Assembly: GCA_008694505.1 (NCBI GenBank)
Contig: VZDJ01000219.1
Span: 6,532,081-6,596,080 of the forward strand
DNA from: Cyanoderma ruficeps
Lineage: Eukaryota; Chordata; Aves; Passeriformes; Timaliidae
Direction: 5' to 3'
Length of the DNA stretch: 64,000 nucleotides
Shown here: piece after piece, positions 1 to 13,110 of the stretch
Numbering within the stretch: the stretch's first letter is position 1
How the letters are laid out: every line of letters starts with the position of its first letter
The notes under the pieces: model-generated
What the model saw: the letters and a program-made list of their open reading frames with translations, nothing else
Databases searched by the model: none
What the model was told of the DNA's origin: nothing
Made by a program: the position numbers and the translations under genes

Positions 1-11
1 NNNNNNNNNNN
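1..11. other. assembly gap (N run)
   Basis: Eleven N characters open the window and are followed directly by a 14-base T run (12-25). This marks the edge of a scaffold gap. Gaps next to homopolymers are typical where short reads failed, so the T run length is not reliable. Confidence 0.95.
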
Positions 12-25
12 TTTTTTTTTTTTTT

Positions 26-3000
26 CCCGACTGTCAGAAGCCGACGGGATGCTTCCTGCAAGCCCGGCCTTCCTTGTGAAGGAGGGACTGCACACATGGC
101 TCCCGTGCTATTTAAATCAACTTAGAATATACCAGCACGTTTATGTCAAACATACCATTGCAATATTCTTGTTACTATAGGAGCAAAATACATGTAAATA
201 TTTAGGTGGATTCGTTCCAAGTGGAAGGGGCAGCTCTGGAAACACACGGTGCCTCGAGCCAGGACATGCTTGAGCACACATGGAAGCCCCGGGTAGGTGA
301 GCTTCCCCCCAGATTTCACACAATCCGTGCAAACGCCGAGCTCTGCAGTGCCCAGTGCACACCGAAGTGTCGGTGGGACTGATGTCTGCCTGCTTAGGGG
401 AATAATCCCACCAAAGCCCCGTAATAAATGTTTCCAGGATCAGCCTGGAATGATTTGGGAGAAAGTTTCCCTGGTTTCTTTTGTTTCTTTTCAGTCTCCA
501 AACGACAGATGACATGTAAAAGTCAGTCCCTAAAAATCCCATGCATTACAGACAGACAACAACCATAAAATTGTCCCTTTCCTACAGAACTTTGCTTTTC
601 ATGCAAGGCCTGATCTCATGTTTATGATGTCTGGGGAGAAGTTGTAAGAGGGTTGAAAGAGTTTTTCCTTTAACATTACTGTGCAAAGCCCCAAGGTTTT
701 GGAGTTGCAGCTTAGCTGATAAACTATTATAAGACAGAAAAAGACAATTTAAGTTAGGAAAACTGCAACAAAACAAAAATCCTAAATCTGTATCAGTTAT
801 AAAAGAAACCTGGGTTTATGAAAGAGGGCTGGATTTATCTCCCAGCTCCAATGGATGTCAACACTAGGAAGTGCTCTAGGTGGTATCAAACATAATTTAA
901 ATGTCTCTTTCTTCCCTGTCTTCATTTTTAAATGGAAGATAAATTGGTTTAAGTAATTTAGAGCACAGGGCTTCTGGTCTGACATGAGTGTGACCAGTTG
1001 TCTCTGTGCCGTAGTTTATGCATTGTGCTGGAGAAAAGTAACAAAGATTGGCTACCCACCAATAATTGTTTGAGAAAGCTAGATATGTTCTGCAGATTTT
1101 GGCTATGCTGTTGGTCCTTGTATAAGCAAAATGGGTTGTTTTTCAAACACTGCACTCATCTGAACCAAGCCTACAGAGGGTATTTGTACTAATCCAGCAA
1201 ATTCTGCCCTCCACGACATCCCCACAAAGGCCACAGCCAAGTTTGCAGCCAGACAGTGCAAACTTTCCCACTTTGGAATTGTGTGGATGAGGGAAGTTTT
1301 GGTCAGTGGAGATGTACACCAGGATGAGTTGAAATCCTAATGTTCCCCCTGCCAAAGTTTCCCATTAGGGAACAGAAAGGAAACCTTATAAAACCTCCAG
1401 CGGCACATACCATCGCTGAGCCCTCAGGTCCAAAACCCTCTGCAAATCCCTCCAGCCTTCCTGACTGAGTATGCCGTGCACTTTCCCACCTATGGTCCCC
1501 CCTTTTTCATGGGAAGGGGATTCCCACGTGGGATGAGTGTCCATTGGCACCCACAGCAATCATTGCCACTGTGGCTGATGCACTGGCACGACCCAAAACT
1601 GCCCAGAGCCAGCTTCAGAGAGAAGCCCAACAATGGTGCACTGTATTTAATACTGTGTGCTGTGGGAAATGGAGGGAAGACAAACGGACTTTATTTTACA
1701 ACATAAAGAATGTTACACCCTTTGGTAATACGTAACTAATAACTTAAACCCATTAAAAACTGTGATCTCTACTCTACCGCTCACGAATGGAGCCAAAGCT
1801 GTAAAAATTCATGAAGGAATCAGTAGCAGGCTGGCTGGGGTTACAAAATCTACAAAAACTGCTAGAAGTCACAGTTTCCTCCATGAAAGGCATGGCCATA
1901 ACAAATATCCCACACAGCTCGCTTTCTAATCCATTCCCAGGAAGCTGCATTGTGTGAGGCTGAGCGGATCTTAACATCCAGCAAGGTCAGAGGCAGCGAG
2001 GGGCAGAGAGGAGGGTGTGGGGGACCACACGGATGTGTGATCCCCCTGCTGTGGGCTGCCAGGGCAGGAGGGAACCCCAAAACGCCCCCAACACTCTGGA
2101 CCTGGGTTTGCCCTGTGCTGGGTGTCATAGGGCTCATAGTTGACTGATCACACTGGGAAACAAAAGCTGTACCTGGAAGAAAAGGGCTCCTTTTCATTTC
2201 TGTTCCCCACGTCAGGCAAAAATTAATGACTAAATGCACCTTTCTCTGATGTTGTCCATCATGCAAATACGGGTGGGCAGGAGTCAATATGAACTTTAAA
2301 CACACCTGACACAGGTGGCTCTTGCCTTTCAATGTTAAATGGCCACTGGCCAACAATTCATGGCGTAGCATAAAGGAATCCTTGTGGCAAGCAGCTTTCC
2401 CTCTGTATATATTTGTTATTCCAGAATGAAGCTATTCATCGGGGCTGAGATGAAACTGCCCAGGTGAACAACTTCCTGAAACCCAGTGCTCCTGCAGGAG
2501 TGCAACCAAAATCAACTGCAGGATGAATGTGGTGTGTGAGCTTGAATATCTGGGAGAAGGCACAGGAACTGGAGATGGTGGAGGGCAGGATGCAGCTGGC
2601 AGAAGATGTCCAGTTGTCCAGGACTCGGCTGCCCCAGCATCCTTGTTGTGTCTCTCCCAGGCACTGGTCATGCCAAATCATTGCACTGGGGATTTTTATA
2701 CAGCCACTGGATCTTTTCCTTGTCCTCTGGGTCACATCCTTCTGCCAACAGACCAACACTGACACAGCATAGATGGAAAAAAGGTTCAGTGAATGGTATT
2801 ATGTTTTCTCCTTTTAGCAGTCAGCCTGTGGAGTTTTCCAAGAACGGTGACCTGAAATAAAACCCAGGCTGCTCTCAGAAGTGTTCAGTGGCACTGCCCT
2901 CTTCCCACACAGCAGTTGCAGCGTATCTCCAGGAAAACAGACATAACCCCACATCGATTGTGCTTCATCATTCTGCAATTTCAGTGCAAGCCTGTGCATA

Positions 3001-4863
3001 AATTCTTTTGTCTTTTGGATGAAGCATATCCTATTCTAATATCATTTAATCAAAATAAAAAATAGATTGCACTGTATCCAAAAAAGATATACAGACTAAA
3101 TATTTTGGTGTGTAGTCACTAAAGTAACTGTAAAGAGGATTTTGTAAGCAGTTTGGGAAGTTTTCTTTTGGCTTATGCATACAGAAATCTTTCCGTATTA
3201 TCAGAGTTGGGATTAATTTATCACCAAGCCCAGGAACTGTTCCCAATTGGAATTAGCCACACTAATGTCTGGAGCTGACAAGCACAGCTGCAGCAAGCTT
3301 GCTCATGTTTATTATTGTAGTTTTTCTTGTCTTTTAACAGTTTGTACACTAATGGAAGAGCAGGAGCTGAAACTGCTCATCTCTGCTCTACCATTGTAAT
3401 GAGTTTCTTAAGACAGTAAAGCACCTTAAGGGCTGGTTTTAAGCTCCTGATGGGATCAGTAGTGGCACAGAAAATAGCTGCATGGTCTAAAGTGTTTTCT
3501 GGCTGTTTTTTTAGAAAATGTACTCTGAAAGTTGAGTACAGAAGATTGCGTTTAATCTCATCTTTCCGTGATGCTTGAATTCTGTTTTAAAGACTGTTTT
3601 GGGAAAGAGTGCTCTGTAGCAAAGGACTGGAGATATAAGTCTGTGCTGAAGGGGCAATGCAAAAAAAGGAAAGAGGAACAAGAAAAAATGAATTTAGCTG
3701 CTATACATAGGTTTCAAATGTGGTGATAACAGAAATAGGGTATCAAGCAAGGCAGCTGGCAGAGATGGGATATTTTGGCACCAAACGTTTTCTTTTCCTT
3801 GATGCTCATGCAGGACATAAGTTGTTCTGTCTCTGAAAAGAAAATGTACTGACACCATGAAAATCTAATTTATTCAATAAGACATTCTTATAGATCAAAC
3901 TGACAGGTTACCAGTTATCAACCGGTATGTATTAAAACTTCCATGCAGTGTGCATGGTATAGTCCAGAGCTCAGGGATTATTCTAGGGCTCTACCATGGC
4001 TGTGGGCAAGTCTCTGCTCTGGGACTATGGCCACATTAATCCTTTAGGGCTTTTCTGTGGTTCTGGGGCTGTGGCCTATTTTTTTATCCCATGGAAGCAT
4101 AGAAGGAGGGCAAGAAAGCAGGTCTGACAGCTGTCTCACCTGCCATAGGACCTGGGTGAGAGCCAGGAAATGCATCTGGCCCGGGACGTGGAAGCAATTC
4201 CAGGTCTTGTATTGCAGGCACCATAATAGGACAGTAATGTATTTCTATCCCCAGGTTCATTTTGAGCATCATGTGTACACTAATTTAGCTGGAATATGAC
4301 CACATTATCTGTTTGTTTATACAAGAAAAGAGCCAGAGGCAGAGTAGCCGAGGAACAGGCAGTGCTGGTGACTGCCAGATGTCGCAGATCTTGTGACATC
4401 CTCACTTGGCTGACAGCCTTGTCCTTCGTGGTCAGAGCAGGCACCTCCGCCAGACACAGCTGCAGGACCTGCCTGCTTCCCCCTCTCCCTCATGGCCCCA
4501 TCTTCTGCAGGTTTTGGGGAGCAGAAGTGATAAGAGAGCATTGGAGAAGAAAAAGAGAATGAATTGAGGAGGGACAGACGAAGGGAGTGAGTAACAGGGA
4601 CTTTTCCTGATACTTGGATCCTGCGGATGCTCATTGTGACCCCAGGGGTATTTATCCCCTCCTCTCCGTCTGGGCTTCCGATAGAGGAAGGACCTGTTCT
4701 GGCAGTCTGGCACTCTGCCTTTGAACTGCTGCTGCTCCCCCAGGTGGGAAAAGCCTGAATTAACTCAGGAGCAGCAGGCAGAGGTAAGGAAGGGAATTGC
4801 CCGGCAGCCAAGAACTGAGAAAACACTTCCGTATCAGCTCCTTCGGAAAAATCCGTCTAGAGG
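26..4863. other. non-coding stretch, no gene or interspersed repeat recognised
   Basis: About 4.8 kb of apparently unique vertebrate DNA. ORFs on both strands reach at most 169 codons (minus strand at 1862-2371 and 4317-4826). They show no domain, no repeat of a known motif and no splice-site support, and overlap other ORFs in other frames, as random open frames do. A perfect 7-bp hairpin with a 3-base loop sits at 3941-3957 (CCATGCA-GTG-TGCATGG), too short to be a microRNA precursor. I see no CR1 or LTR piece here. Confidence 0.7.
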
Positions 4864-5098
4864 CTGTGTGTGTGTGTGTCTGTGTGCCTGTCTGTGTGTG
4901 TGTCTGTGTGTATCAGTGTGTCTGTGTGTGTCTCTGTGTGTCTCTGTGTGTCTGTGTGTGTCTGTCTGTGTGTGTCTGTCTGTCTGTGTCTCTGTGTGTC
5001 TGTGTGTGTCTCTGTGTGTCTCTTGTGTGTCTCTGTTTGTCTGTGTGTGTGTGTCTGTCTGTCTGTGTCTCTGTGCGTGTCCGTGTCTCAGTGTGTGT
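4864..5098 (+). repeat. compound TG/TC microsatellite, about 235 bp
   Basis: The + strand is built almost only from TG and TC dinucleotides arranged as TGTGTGTC, TCTG and TGTCTC blocks, with nearly no adenine over 235 bases. Interruptions such as TATCAG near 4911-4916 and a few CG steps near the right end show it is an old compound array rather than a pure (TG)n. All three + strand frames stay open through it and give Cys/Val/Ser/Leu-rich translations. Those ORFs are products of the repeat, not genes. Purine-pyrimidine alternation in the TG parts can favour Z-DNA; this is general knowledge, not shown here. Confidence 0.95.
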
Positions 5099-8000
5099 AA
5101 ACTGGTGATTCAGGCAGATGCAAAGTTTGTTCCCCGTTTCCCACCACGTACAACTGTCTGTTCTCTTGCCTGCCCCAGCTCATCCCTCCCAGGATTTGGG
5201 ATGCTCCAGGGATATTGGCGCTGATCTCATGGAGCGCTGTACCTGCAGCTCAGCAAGGAGTGAAGGCAGGGTCTTTGTACTTACAGTGACAGAAGAGGGA
5301 ATGGGGGAAGGTGTTGGTTCAGACAGGCAACCAGCTGAGAGGAGAGCAGGTGCTAACTTTTCTTTCAGTTGATGTTTTTGCAGGAAAGCTGTGAGGGAAG
5401 AGGCATGAAGTACCCTGGCTGAGCTAGGAGGGGCAGGATGACTAAGTGAGACTGCCCATTAGGGACATGGGGAAGGGAATGAATTGCCTTTTCAGTTTTG
5501 CATCCTTTCTCCCACCTGTCACTATTGCGCTGCATCTCTGGCAGGTCACACAGGTGTGTCAGTGCGTTCACACGGACACAGACACGTGCCTTCCAGTCCT
5601 GGGTGGCTGCAGCATCCAGGCAGCTGCTCTGTGCTCAGACAGGTGAATGTGCTGTGCCCACGGGGGCCCTGGGCTCTGCTGCCTTGGCTTTTCTTGCTCG
5701 TCAGTGCCAAAAGCAAAGATCAAGCAGAAGAGCAAATGAGCTGGGGGGTTTGGGACCCTGCATTCCTGCCAACAAGCATCACTAAGCCTTGGAGTGAATT
5801 TGAGCAGCATCCCCTGTGCTTTACTGCTAACAAGGGAACAGCTTGGGCTGCCTTTTCCTCTGTGGTTGTGGGAGGGCAGCTGTTGGGATGCCACCCTGTG
5901 CAGAGACAGGAGCTGGGCTATCTGGGGAGTGAGGGCCTTGAGTGCCCACATGTTACACTCCTTGGGAGATGATATTTTGCCTCTTAGAGCAAAGCCCTGC
6001 TGCTGTTCTGCTGTACAAGTCTGTGTAGGAAGGCTCTGTCCTTCCCTTTGCCTCCACTGCTGTGCTGCTTTCCTGGAGTTATTTTCATTTTAGCTGTATG
6101 CCAAGTTTAAGGCTTCAAGGATTTTTCTGCACTGACCTTTAAATCCCTTCACTGGTCAATATGATGCATCACCATTCAGTATAATATCCTTCTGTCTAGT
6201 TTGCTGGCCCCAGACTTATTATTTTATGTTTCTCTACATTAAACTGCATTTTCCATTCACTGGCCCTGGCAACCAGTGGATTGAAATCCCTTGTTCCTCG
6301 TTATTTGTTCCCTCTCCAATTTGGTGCCCTCCACAAACTTTGATAGTTGTGGAGGTATTTTCATTCAAGTCATTTGCAGGTTCTATAAATGAGGGAAGTC
6401 CCTTGGTGTTCTCATTTGTTGAGCCTTTACAATATAGGATTACCTTTCCAAAGGAGGATGCAGAGGTTTAGCAGCAGGACTGGTGGATATTAACAGATAC
6501 CTCTTGCTACAGATCCTCTGAAGGACACTGCTGCTGTCACTGAGGCTTTCTTACTTTTGCACAGGTGAGGGCTGCAAGTCAGGCTTTGCTAAAATTGCTC
6601 TAGAGTGTAAGGTCTGTGAAAAATGGAGAAAGGAAAAGGGGAAGGGAGTGAAGCATCAGGAACAGCAGCTGAATAAGAGGTGGAAGTTATTATGGGAAAA
6701 TAGGAATCCGGGGTACCTGAAGTGATGCTCTGAGAAGCAAAGGGAACTTGAATGTGGCCAAAAAAAGGAAACATTTTCCCATTATTGATGGGTTTATGTG
6801 ACTCTGGTATATACATCACCCTTGCTTTTAGCTCCACTACCTGCCTGTGGTCTCCTGNAAAAAAAAAAAAAGAAAAAAATTGTAAACTCCAAAGCTGCAA
6901 AACCCACTGGAGCTCTGAGCCCAGTGTCCTGACCTCAGCCCAGTGAAACCACAGAGCCAGCACAGCTCAGCCTGCCACCCCAGCCACCAGCCTACAGTGA
7001 CAGCACAAACCAGCTTCAAACCCTGACTCCTTGTGGATATTTACAGCCACCTCCGAACCACAGAAGGAAACAGAAATGTCTCCACATCAGCTGTGCAGGT
7101 TTTATTAAGTTTGTGTTTTGGTTGAAAGCCAAAGTGCACTGGGCTGTTTTATCAGTGTTTATTCCTGTCTTTCACAGCCTTTATCAGTTATCCCCATCAG
7201 ACCTGGGAGCACTTCGGAGGCTGAGTCACACAAATAAGGCTTTTATCTGCAGTCAAATCTATAATCAGGCAACAACCCCCCCTCGCCTCGCTTCTATTTA
7301 GAGTCCCAGCTCAGGCTCTTACAGAAAATGGGACTTAGAAAGGAATTTCAGTAATTATGGTCTCCCCTCCATCCCCCAGATGTTGATGCCTGACACAGGT
7401 ACCTGTGGGTACTTGAAAAGAGTGCTCAGAGGTGCTGTCTCTTTCATGGAAGACTTTCAGGGAAGTGAACTTTAGCTTTTAAACTTCCCTATGAAAAACA
7501 GATCCATGTTAAGTTTGATACCATTTGCCTCAGGATGATCTCAGCTCTTAAAATATGATGGTTTTAGTTGGATTAAGAACCTATATTGTTGCTGAAGAGA
7601 AAGAAGGGTGCCTCTTTAATTGGAGCCCAAATCTACCTAACAATTGCCATATGTTGAGCAAGATTTAAGAGTTATTAAATATGAAAGCCACTATTGCTCC
7701 TCCACTACGAGCAGCCTTTGTTTTTTAAACCTGGAAAGCAATAAGTAAAAGGGGGAGGAAAATGTAAAAAAACAAACCAAAAAATAACCCTGCTGAAAAC
7801 CTGAAGGGGTATGCTTGCTTTTTGTGGACGTTGGTGTTAGTGCAATGCATTTCTCTCTGCTGCAGCAATTCCTGCATTGAATGGAGCAAGCTGCTAGTGA
7901 GTCTGGTGATCTTATTGCTAGGTAAACTCAGTACAAGTTCCCAAGAATCGTTGTTTTGTAGCCATCTGTTACTGGAGATTATTTACAAGCAGTGGGTTGA

Positions 8001-10439
8001 TAACTTGATAACAACTGTGCTATAGCAGTCTCCTCTGACTGGGGCTGGGTGTAGCAGCCAGGGCTGGTGATCTGCTGTGCTTGCCCCAGCTCCAGGCAGA
8101 AGGGCTCTTGTGCAGCTCTGCAGGCTGGCACAGCCCAACAGAGCCGTCAGGACCCCCCTCCTTGAAACCTTCCTTAAACCTCTCCTGCTCTTTGGACTCT
8201 CAGTGGAAAGAGTGTCCTGGAGAAGGAAGTTACTCTTGCTGTGGATGTTTGGCTTTCCCTAGTAACTATGCACCTGAGCAGGTCTGAAACACCTGAAGCC
8301 CAGAGCACGATGCTGGTTGCCATCTACTCTGTGGAGGAAGATGAGAACTGCCTGAACCCGCTTGTCCTCAGGGCCAGAAGTCCCTGATGCCCTGGAGCCT
8401 GGCAGCAGCTGGGCACAAAGAACCAGGGTGCTCCTTGTACTAGGACAGTGTTTGCCACATTGTTGTCACACTCACTCTGTTCCCTGTATGTCCTGGCTGC
8501 CCCTTTGTCTCCCCTGAGCAAACCCTCTGGGGACCTGGCAGGCAGGTTGGATTAGCCCACTGCTGATGCCCTCACTTTGGGCAGCTCAGCTTTGCAAAGC
8601 TGAGCCCAGCCCTAACTGCTGGTACCACGCCCAGGGTAGGCAGAAGCAGAAGGCAGGGCAGACCCTGTACCCCGTCAGCTGCTGGAAGGAGCTCTGAGAG
8701 GCAGGATGCTCAGGTTCCTCACTGTGCTAAAATTTCTGCAGCAGTGTGTCTGTTTTAGGGAGCTCTCTACTCACTTGGCATCTGCCTGTGCTGCAAGCTT
8801 CTCTTTGCTGTTTAGGGCACTGCTCCTCAGGATAGCTGGGCTGGCTGATTGCCAGAGCCCTGACACTGTTCTGGAAGGATCCTCGAAGTGGAACACTCTC
8901 TTCTTCCCCAGTCATGAGGAGAACAGCCCAGGTCCTTCAACTGACTTCTGTGCATTTCTCAGCAAGGTGAATTTTCCCCTGAATCTCCCATAATATTTTA
9001 CTTTTTCACATTAGGGGTAACCCCCCAACATGGAACAGACACTCTGCTGGGCTGTGGTGCTTCTCTGGGAATAACCTGCATGACTTGAGCTATCAAATTC
9101 AGTCCAAAGCAAAGATCCAGCATGTCTACTCAGCTAACTGAGACCACAGGATACAGCTGTGTTGGAGGATGGAGCAGCCCTAAAACAGGTCAAGGCAATA
9201 AGGGGGTGTTTTTACAAATCATCTGTTATAACTTGCAGAAGGTTAATGTTGGGTCAGAAGGAAAGCTACAGCTACTGTCTCTTAAAAAAAAGAGAAAAAG
9301 AAAAACCTAAACCATGATTTCAGAGGTCAGTGACTAAATTTCTTTTTGGATGTTAGCCCTCTACTCCCTTTCCACTGTGCTTGATAGTATTTCAAAGAGA
9401 TCTTCAGCCTCCAGCAGCAGGATTTTAAAGTTATGGCAATACAGCTCTCATAAAATCCATTATTAATTTTTCTCTGTCTCCATTTAGCAGTCCTGGCAGC
9501 AGTAGGATGGTAGAGTTTAGGGTAGGGACCACTGCATATCTTTGCAGTCAGGCAGAACTCTGCAAAGTCTCTCAGGCTACAGGGAAAGCAATTTTCATTT
9601 TCCCTCCTGCCCAGTAAAGTAAACCCCAGCTCCGAATTTCCAACCGAGGAATCCCAATGGTTGGATTTTTCATGTCTGTTCTCAGACACACCCCTATAAA
9701 TCTGGAGATGTTCACAGAGCTGGGAGCCCAGTTCCCTCTTTGGCAAGGTGTGAGGAAGGGGAAGGCAGTTGCCTACATACCATGTTTTCAAGTTTCCTTT
9801 TCTACAGGGCTCACAGAAGTCATTTGTTCCTCCTAAGCCCCTTGGACTGGCTCGGCATTGCCCCTGAGCTACCTGCAGGGAAACACTCCTGCAGAGCATT
9901 ATCCAGCCTGTTTGCCAACTGTCCTTGAAACTCTCTTCCACAGCCTAAAATCCCCCCAACAAATTACAATTTGTGCTGACAAGAAAAAAAATTAAACCCC
10001 TTCACTCTTAAAGTAGGTGGAAGTGTTGTTTTGAGTGCGACATTGTAGTCAGGATCCCAGGTTTTGCCTTTGTCCATTCTGTCGTGTGTCCTTGGATCAC
10101 ACTTTGCCAGGCATGATCATGATCTTCTTGAAATTTCTTTGACCAACAGGACCAACTTTCAGCACAAAGCCTGATCATTGTTCTTTTTCCAGCCCCATGG
10201 CAGAGCGAGAAAGCTGGGAGAGATATTTCGTGACTAATCGTCATGGGAAAGGGAATAATCGGGGCATTTTGGGAATAAACCAGCTTTCCTGAACTTTCAC
10301 TCTTTGGTTCCACCCTTCTCCCCAGCAATAAAACAGATCGTCAGTTATTGCGCTAACAATTGAATTTACATGAAATTGGCATAGTTTCTTCTTTCTCTTC
10401 TTCTTCATTTTATTTTTTAACTTTTAAACTTTCCTTTAT
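5099..10439. other. non-coding stretch with one unresolved base
   Basis: Apparently unique DNA, moderately GC-rich around 5.2-6.0 and 8.0-8.9 kb. An N at 6858 sits at the start of an A run (6859-6871), so the sequence there is uncertain. ORFs reach 204 codons (minus strand, 9327-9941) but have no recognisable domain and end in low-complexity Lys/Ser. A short A-rich tract lies near 9284-9305. No CR1, LTR or RNA gene was recognised. Confidence 0.65.
6858..6871. repeat. A homopolymer starting with an ambiguous base
   Basis: One N followed by thirteen A residues, then G and seven more A. There is no polyadenylation signal just upstream and no visible target-site duplication, so it is not good evidence for a processed pseudogene tail. 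The N most likely reflects a homopolymer sequencing or gap-closing error. Confidence 0.8.
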
Positions 10440-10800
10440 TATAAAATTCCAGCTTCCAACTGACCCTTGAATAATTGGTTTTGTTGCAAGGGTTATTTGA
10501 GGTCTAAATGAGCCCAATGACATCTGTTTAATTTTAGATGCTTGGAAAATATTCTAAAATTAATGAAATCCAAATGTACAACAAACTAATAGAACAATTT
10601 TATTTATTAAAAAGATAGTTAAAAATAATTCTAAACATTTCAAGAAAACAAAAGAGGTGAATGGGATTTGTCATTGTTTAAATTGTACTTATTATATTAC
10701 ATTTCAGTGAAATGCCCTCTTGACCTTCCACCGTTTGCTCGATTTCCTCATCAGTCTCCTTCCAGCTAATTTGTTTTGACATAAACAAAAAGAAAAGGAC
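10440..10800. other. candidate conserved non-coding block
   Basis: An AT-rich, repeat-free stretch with many short TTAA, TAAT and ATTA words and no open frame of note, resembling conserved non-coding elements in vertebrate gene deserts. It holds a CpG (near CACCGTTTGCTCGATTTCC) in sequence that is otherwise CpG-poor, which can hint at selection. This is a judgement of texture only; no alignment was available. Confidence 0.18.
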
Positions 10801-12789
10801 TCAAGAATCAAATGCAGTCATCCACTATTTGGGGTCTCAGTGCTGATTATAGCCAGATACAAATAAGAATGGATGGAACTTGCTAAAAGCAGGACCATGT
10901 TATTAATTCTTCATGAATATTTGGATGGTCATGGGAAATGTATGAAGCGACACAAATCTCAAATGTGTCACAAAATGCAGCTTGAGTGCTCATTCCTTTC
11001 CGAAATGTAGTTTGAAATGTCGTTGAAATGCGTGATTTGCAGTTTTCCTCTTTTAGCAGGTTTTAGTCCTCCTCTTTGGGCTGCAGAAATGTGAGATGGC
11101 TTAAGTGAGCAATCACAAATCACAGGTGAGGAAAGGTGATTTATCCTTTTCATGCACTTGATTTGCTGCATGTACTCTTTTGAGAGGAATACTTAGCCAG
11201 AGGAATTACACAGACATCACAGATCATCCAGGAGAGAATTTCTGAAAATGTTTTAATATCCTTAATGGAGCTGGTGCCAGGATTCTATTTAACTATCACC
11301 TCTTGTGTGGTGTAAAGCCCTCCAAAACAAATACAAATTACAGTTTGTGGGAATATGTATGCACACATATAATATTTGTATTTTTATAGGAAATAAAATG
11401 GGATTTTACAGTAAATTTGTGCACCATTGTATTGTAAAGCATGTGATAAGTAGCAAATTGGGCAGCAGGAGTGACTCTGCAGGTAAGCATGACATTGTCA
11501 GTGACATAGGTGATAATTCCCACACATCTCTACCTTTAAAAAGGAAATAAAACTCAAGTGTGGGAAGAGACCCCCTCAGCCTTACAGCACATCTCAGGAA
11601 TATTTCAAATAGACTGTTTAGGAAAGGCTTTTCTGCATTGAAACAGACTGTACCCAGGCTGGAGCGTGTGTTTCTGTTTCATTTGCAGCCTTTCCAGGAA
11701 TGACAGTGACCATGACCCAGGTGTGGCACCTGGGAATACGGTGCTGAGTATCTGAATGCAGGGAATTTTTAAAGTTGCTTTCTCTTTCTGAGACACCAAC
11801 TGGACTCCTAGGTCACTTCTGAAGCTGAATTCAACTCTCCTTTTGGGATACAGAGGTGTGAAAAGGTAAAACTAGTGTTAAGGTTCTGGAAACCTCTTAA
11901 AAATTATGGGGCAGAGAATGACACAGAGAGGGGATCAGTCTAGGTAGCTCCTTTTATTTCCCCCCATCTTTTTTAATGAGCAAAGAAAACCAGAATCATT
12001 AGTAAATCTGAAGATCCATTTGTGCTGATTACAAACCTTGCATGAAGATAATTTAGTCCATGCATGGATGTTGCTGCTCTTCTGGTCTGTGGATTAGATT
12101 TATATTTTCCTGTTTAGAAAATGCCAATGAAGAATCAGTATTATACATGTCTTCTGACATATCTCCAGTTATCATGTTTGAGGTCATTCATTTTGGGGAG
12201 CTTTTTCCAGTTGGTCTTTACAGTATCTTTTTGCACTAACTTCTCTTGACTCCTTTGCCAGACAAAGGCATTAATGTGAGAGGTCAGCTTTTGACTCTGG
12301 CACTTCACCACTGTTGTTGAAGGCCAGCTTTTTTGAGGTAAAGGTTACCCTCAGATAGTACCTAGTTCCTGTCGCTCAAAAGGCAAAAGCAGTCTAACCT
12401 GTTTCCAAATTCTCTGAATTCTGTTGTCAGGTAGTTTGGTACTTTCCTAAGCAGCTGTGGATGTTTGAAAAGAAGACCCCACCTTGCACAGAAACTCCTG
12501 GCAATTTTTTGTGAAATTCCAAGATTTCTGAAGGGTTGGGCAGAATCCACTCGTGTGCCTGTAAAATCTCTCAAGTTCTTGAGAATCGCTGATTTACTGC
12601 TAACAGTAACTTAGTCTAAAGCTGACAAATACATGAAAGATTGGTGGAATCTGAGCAATCAGCATCCTTCTGGAAGCTGGATGTATTTGCTATACTTATA
12701 TCTGATAACGATGTAAAACTGTTTAAGCACAGTTTATTGGACATTTCTCTGTAGTGCAGGTGCTGAGGTGCAGATAACTGCGTTACGAG

Positions 12790-13110
12790 GCTCAGTGATT
12801 AACCTTATCATTCAGCCATTTTTAGCTCAGTTGACAGAAGGATCACTGGTGTAGCTGTAATTGGAGTTTACAATGTTTGCAAGTCTTAGGTGCCTTGTAG
12901 CTTAATGCCATAACTATAGGGACAATAAATTACATGGTCATTAGAGGGCTTTAGCTATTCATACAGTATTAAGCATAAGAAGGACAGTAACATTTCTCTA
13001 ATAACACATAAAATGTACATTCGAATTAAAACCATAATAGGATAGACTTGGCATTACATTACAGCCTCTCACGAATTTCACTGCTTAGGAATTATTACCG
13101 TTAAAATCAT
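12790..13110. other. candidate conserved non-coding block
   Basis: Repeat-free AT-rich sequence with several homeodomain-type words (TGTAATTGG, TTAATG, TTATTACCG). CpGs are kept at ATTCGAAT, CTCACGAA and TTACCGTTA, although CpG is scarce in the neighbouring AT-rich DNA. No ORF over 60 codons covers it. The look matches developmental enhancer-type conserved elements, but conservation itself cannot be seen from one genome. Confidence 0.22.

Noticed and set aside
1862..2371. 169-codon minus-strand ORF
   Set aside because: No recognisable domain, overlapped by other frames, and no splice or promoter evidence.
3941..3957. Perfect hairpin CCATGCA-GTG-TGCATGG as a microRNA
   Set aside because: A 7-bp stem with a 3-base loop is far too short for a microRNA precursor and does not extend outward.
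4317..4826. 169-codon minus-strand ORF
   Set aside because: Ser/Pro-rich and compositional, with other open frames on the same DNA and no known motif.
4870..5108. Three overlapping Cys/Val/Ser-rich + strand ORFs
   Set aside because: They are translations of the TG/TC microsatellite in all three frames.
9327..9941. 204-codon ORF on the minus strand
   Set aside because: No domain is recognised and there is no support from splice signals; probably a chance open frame.
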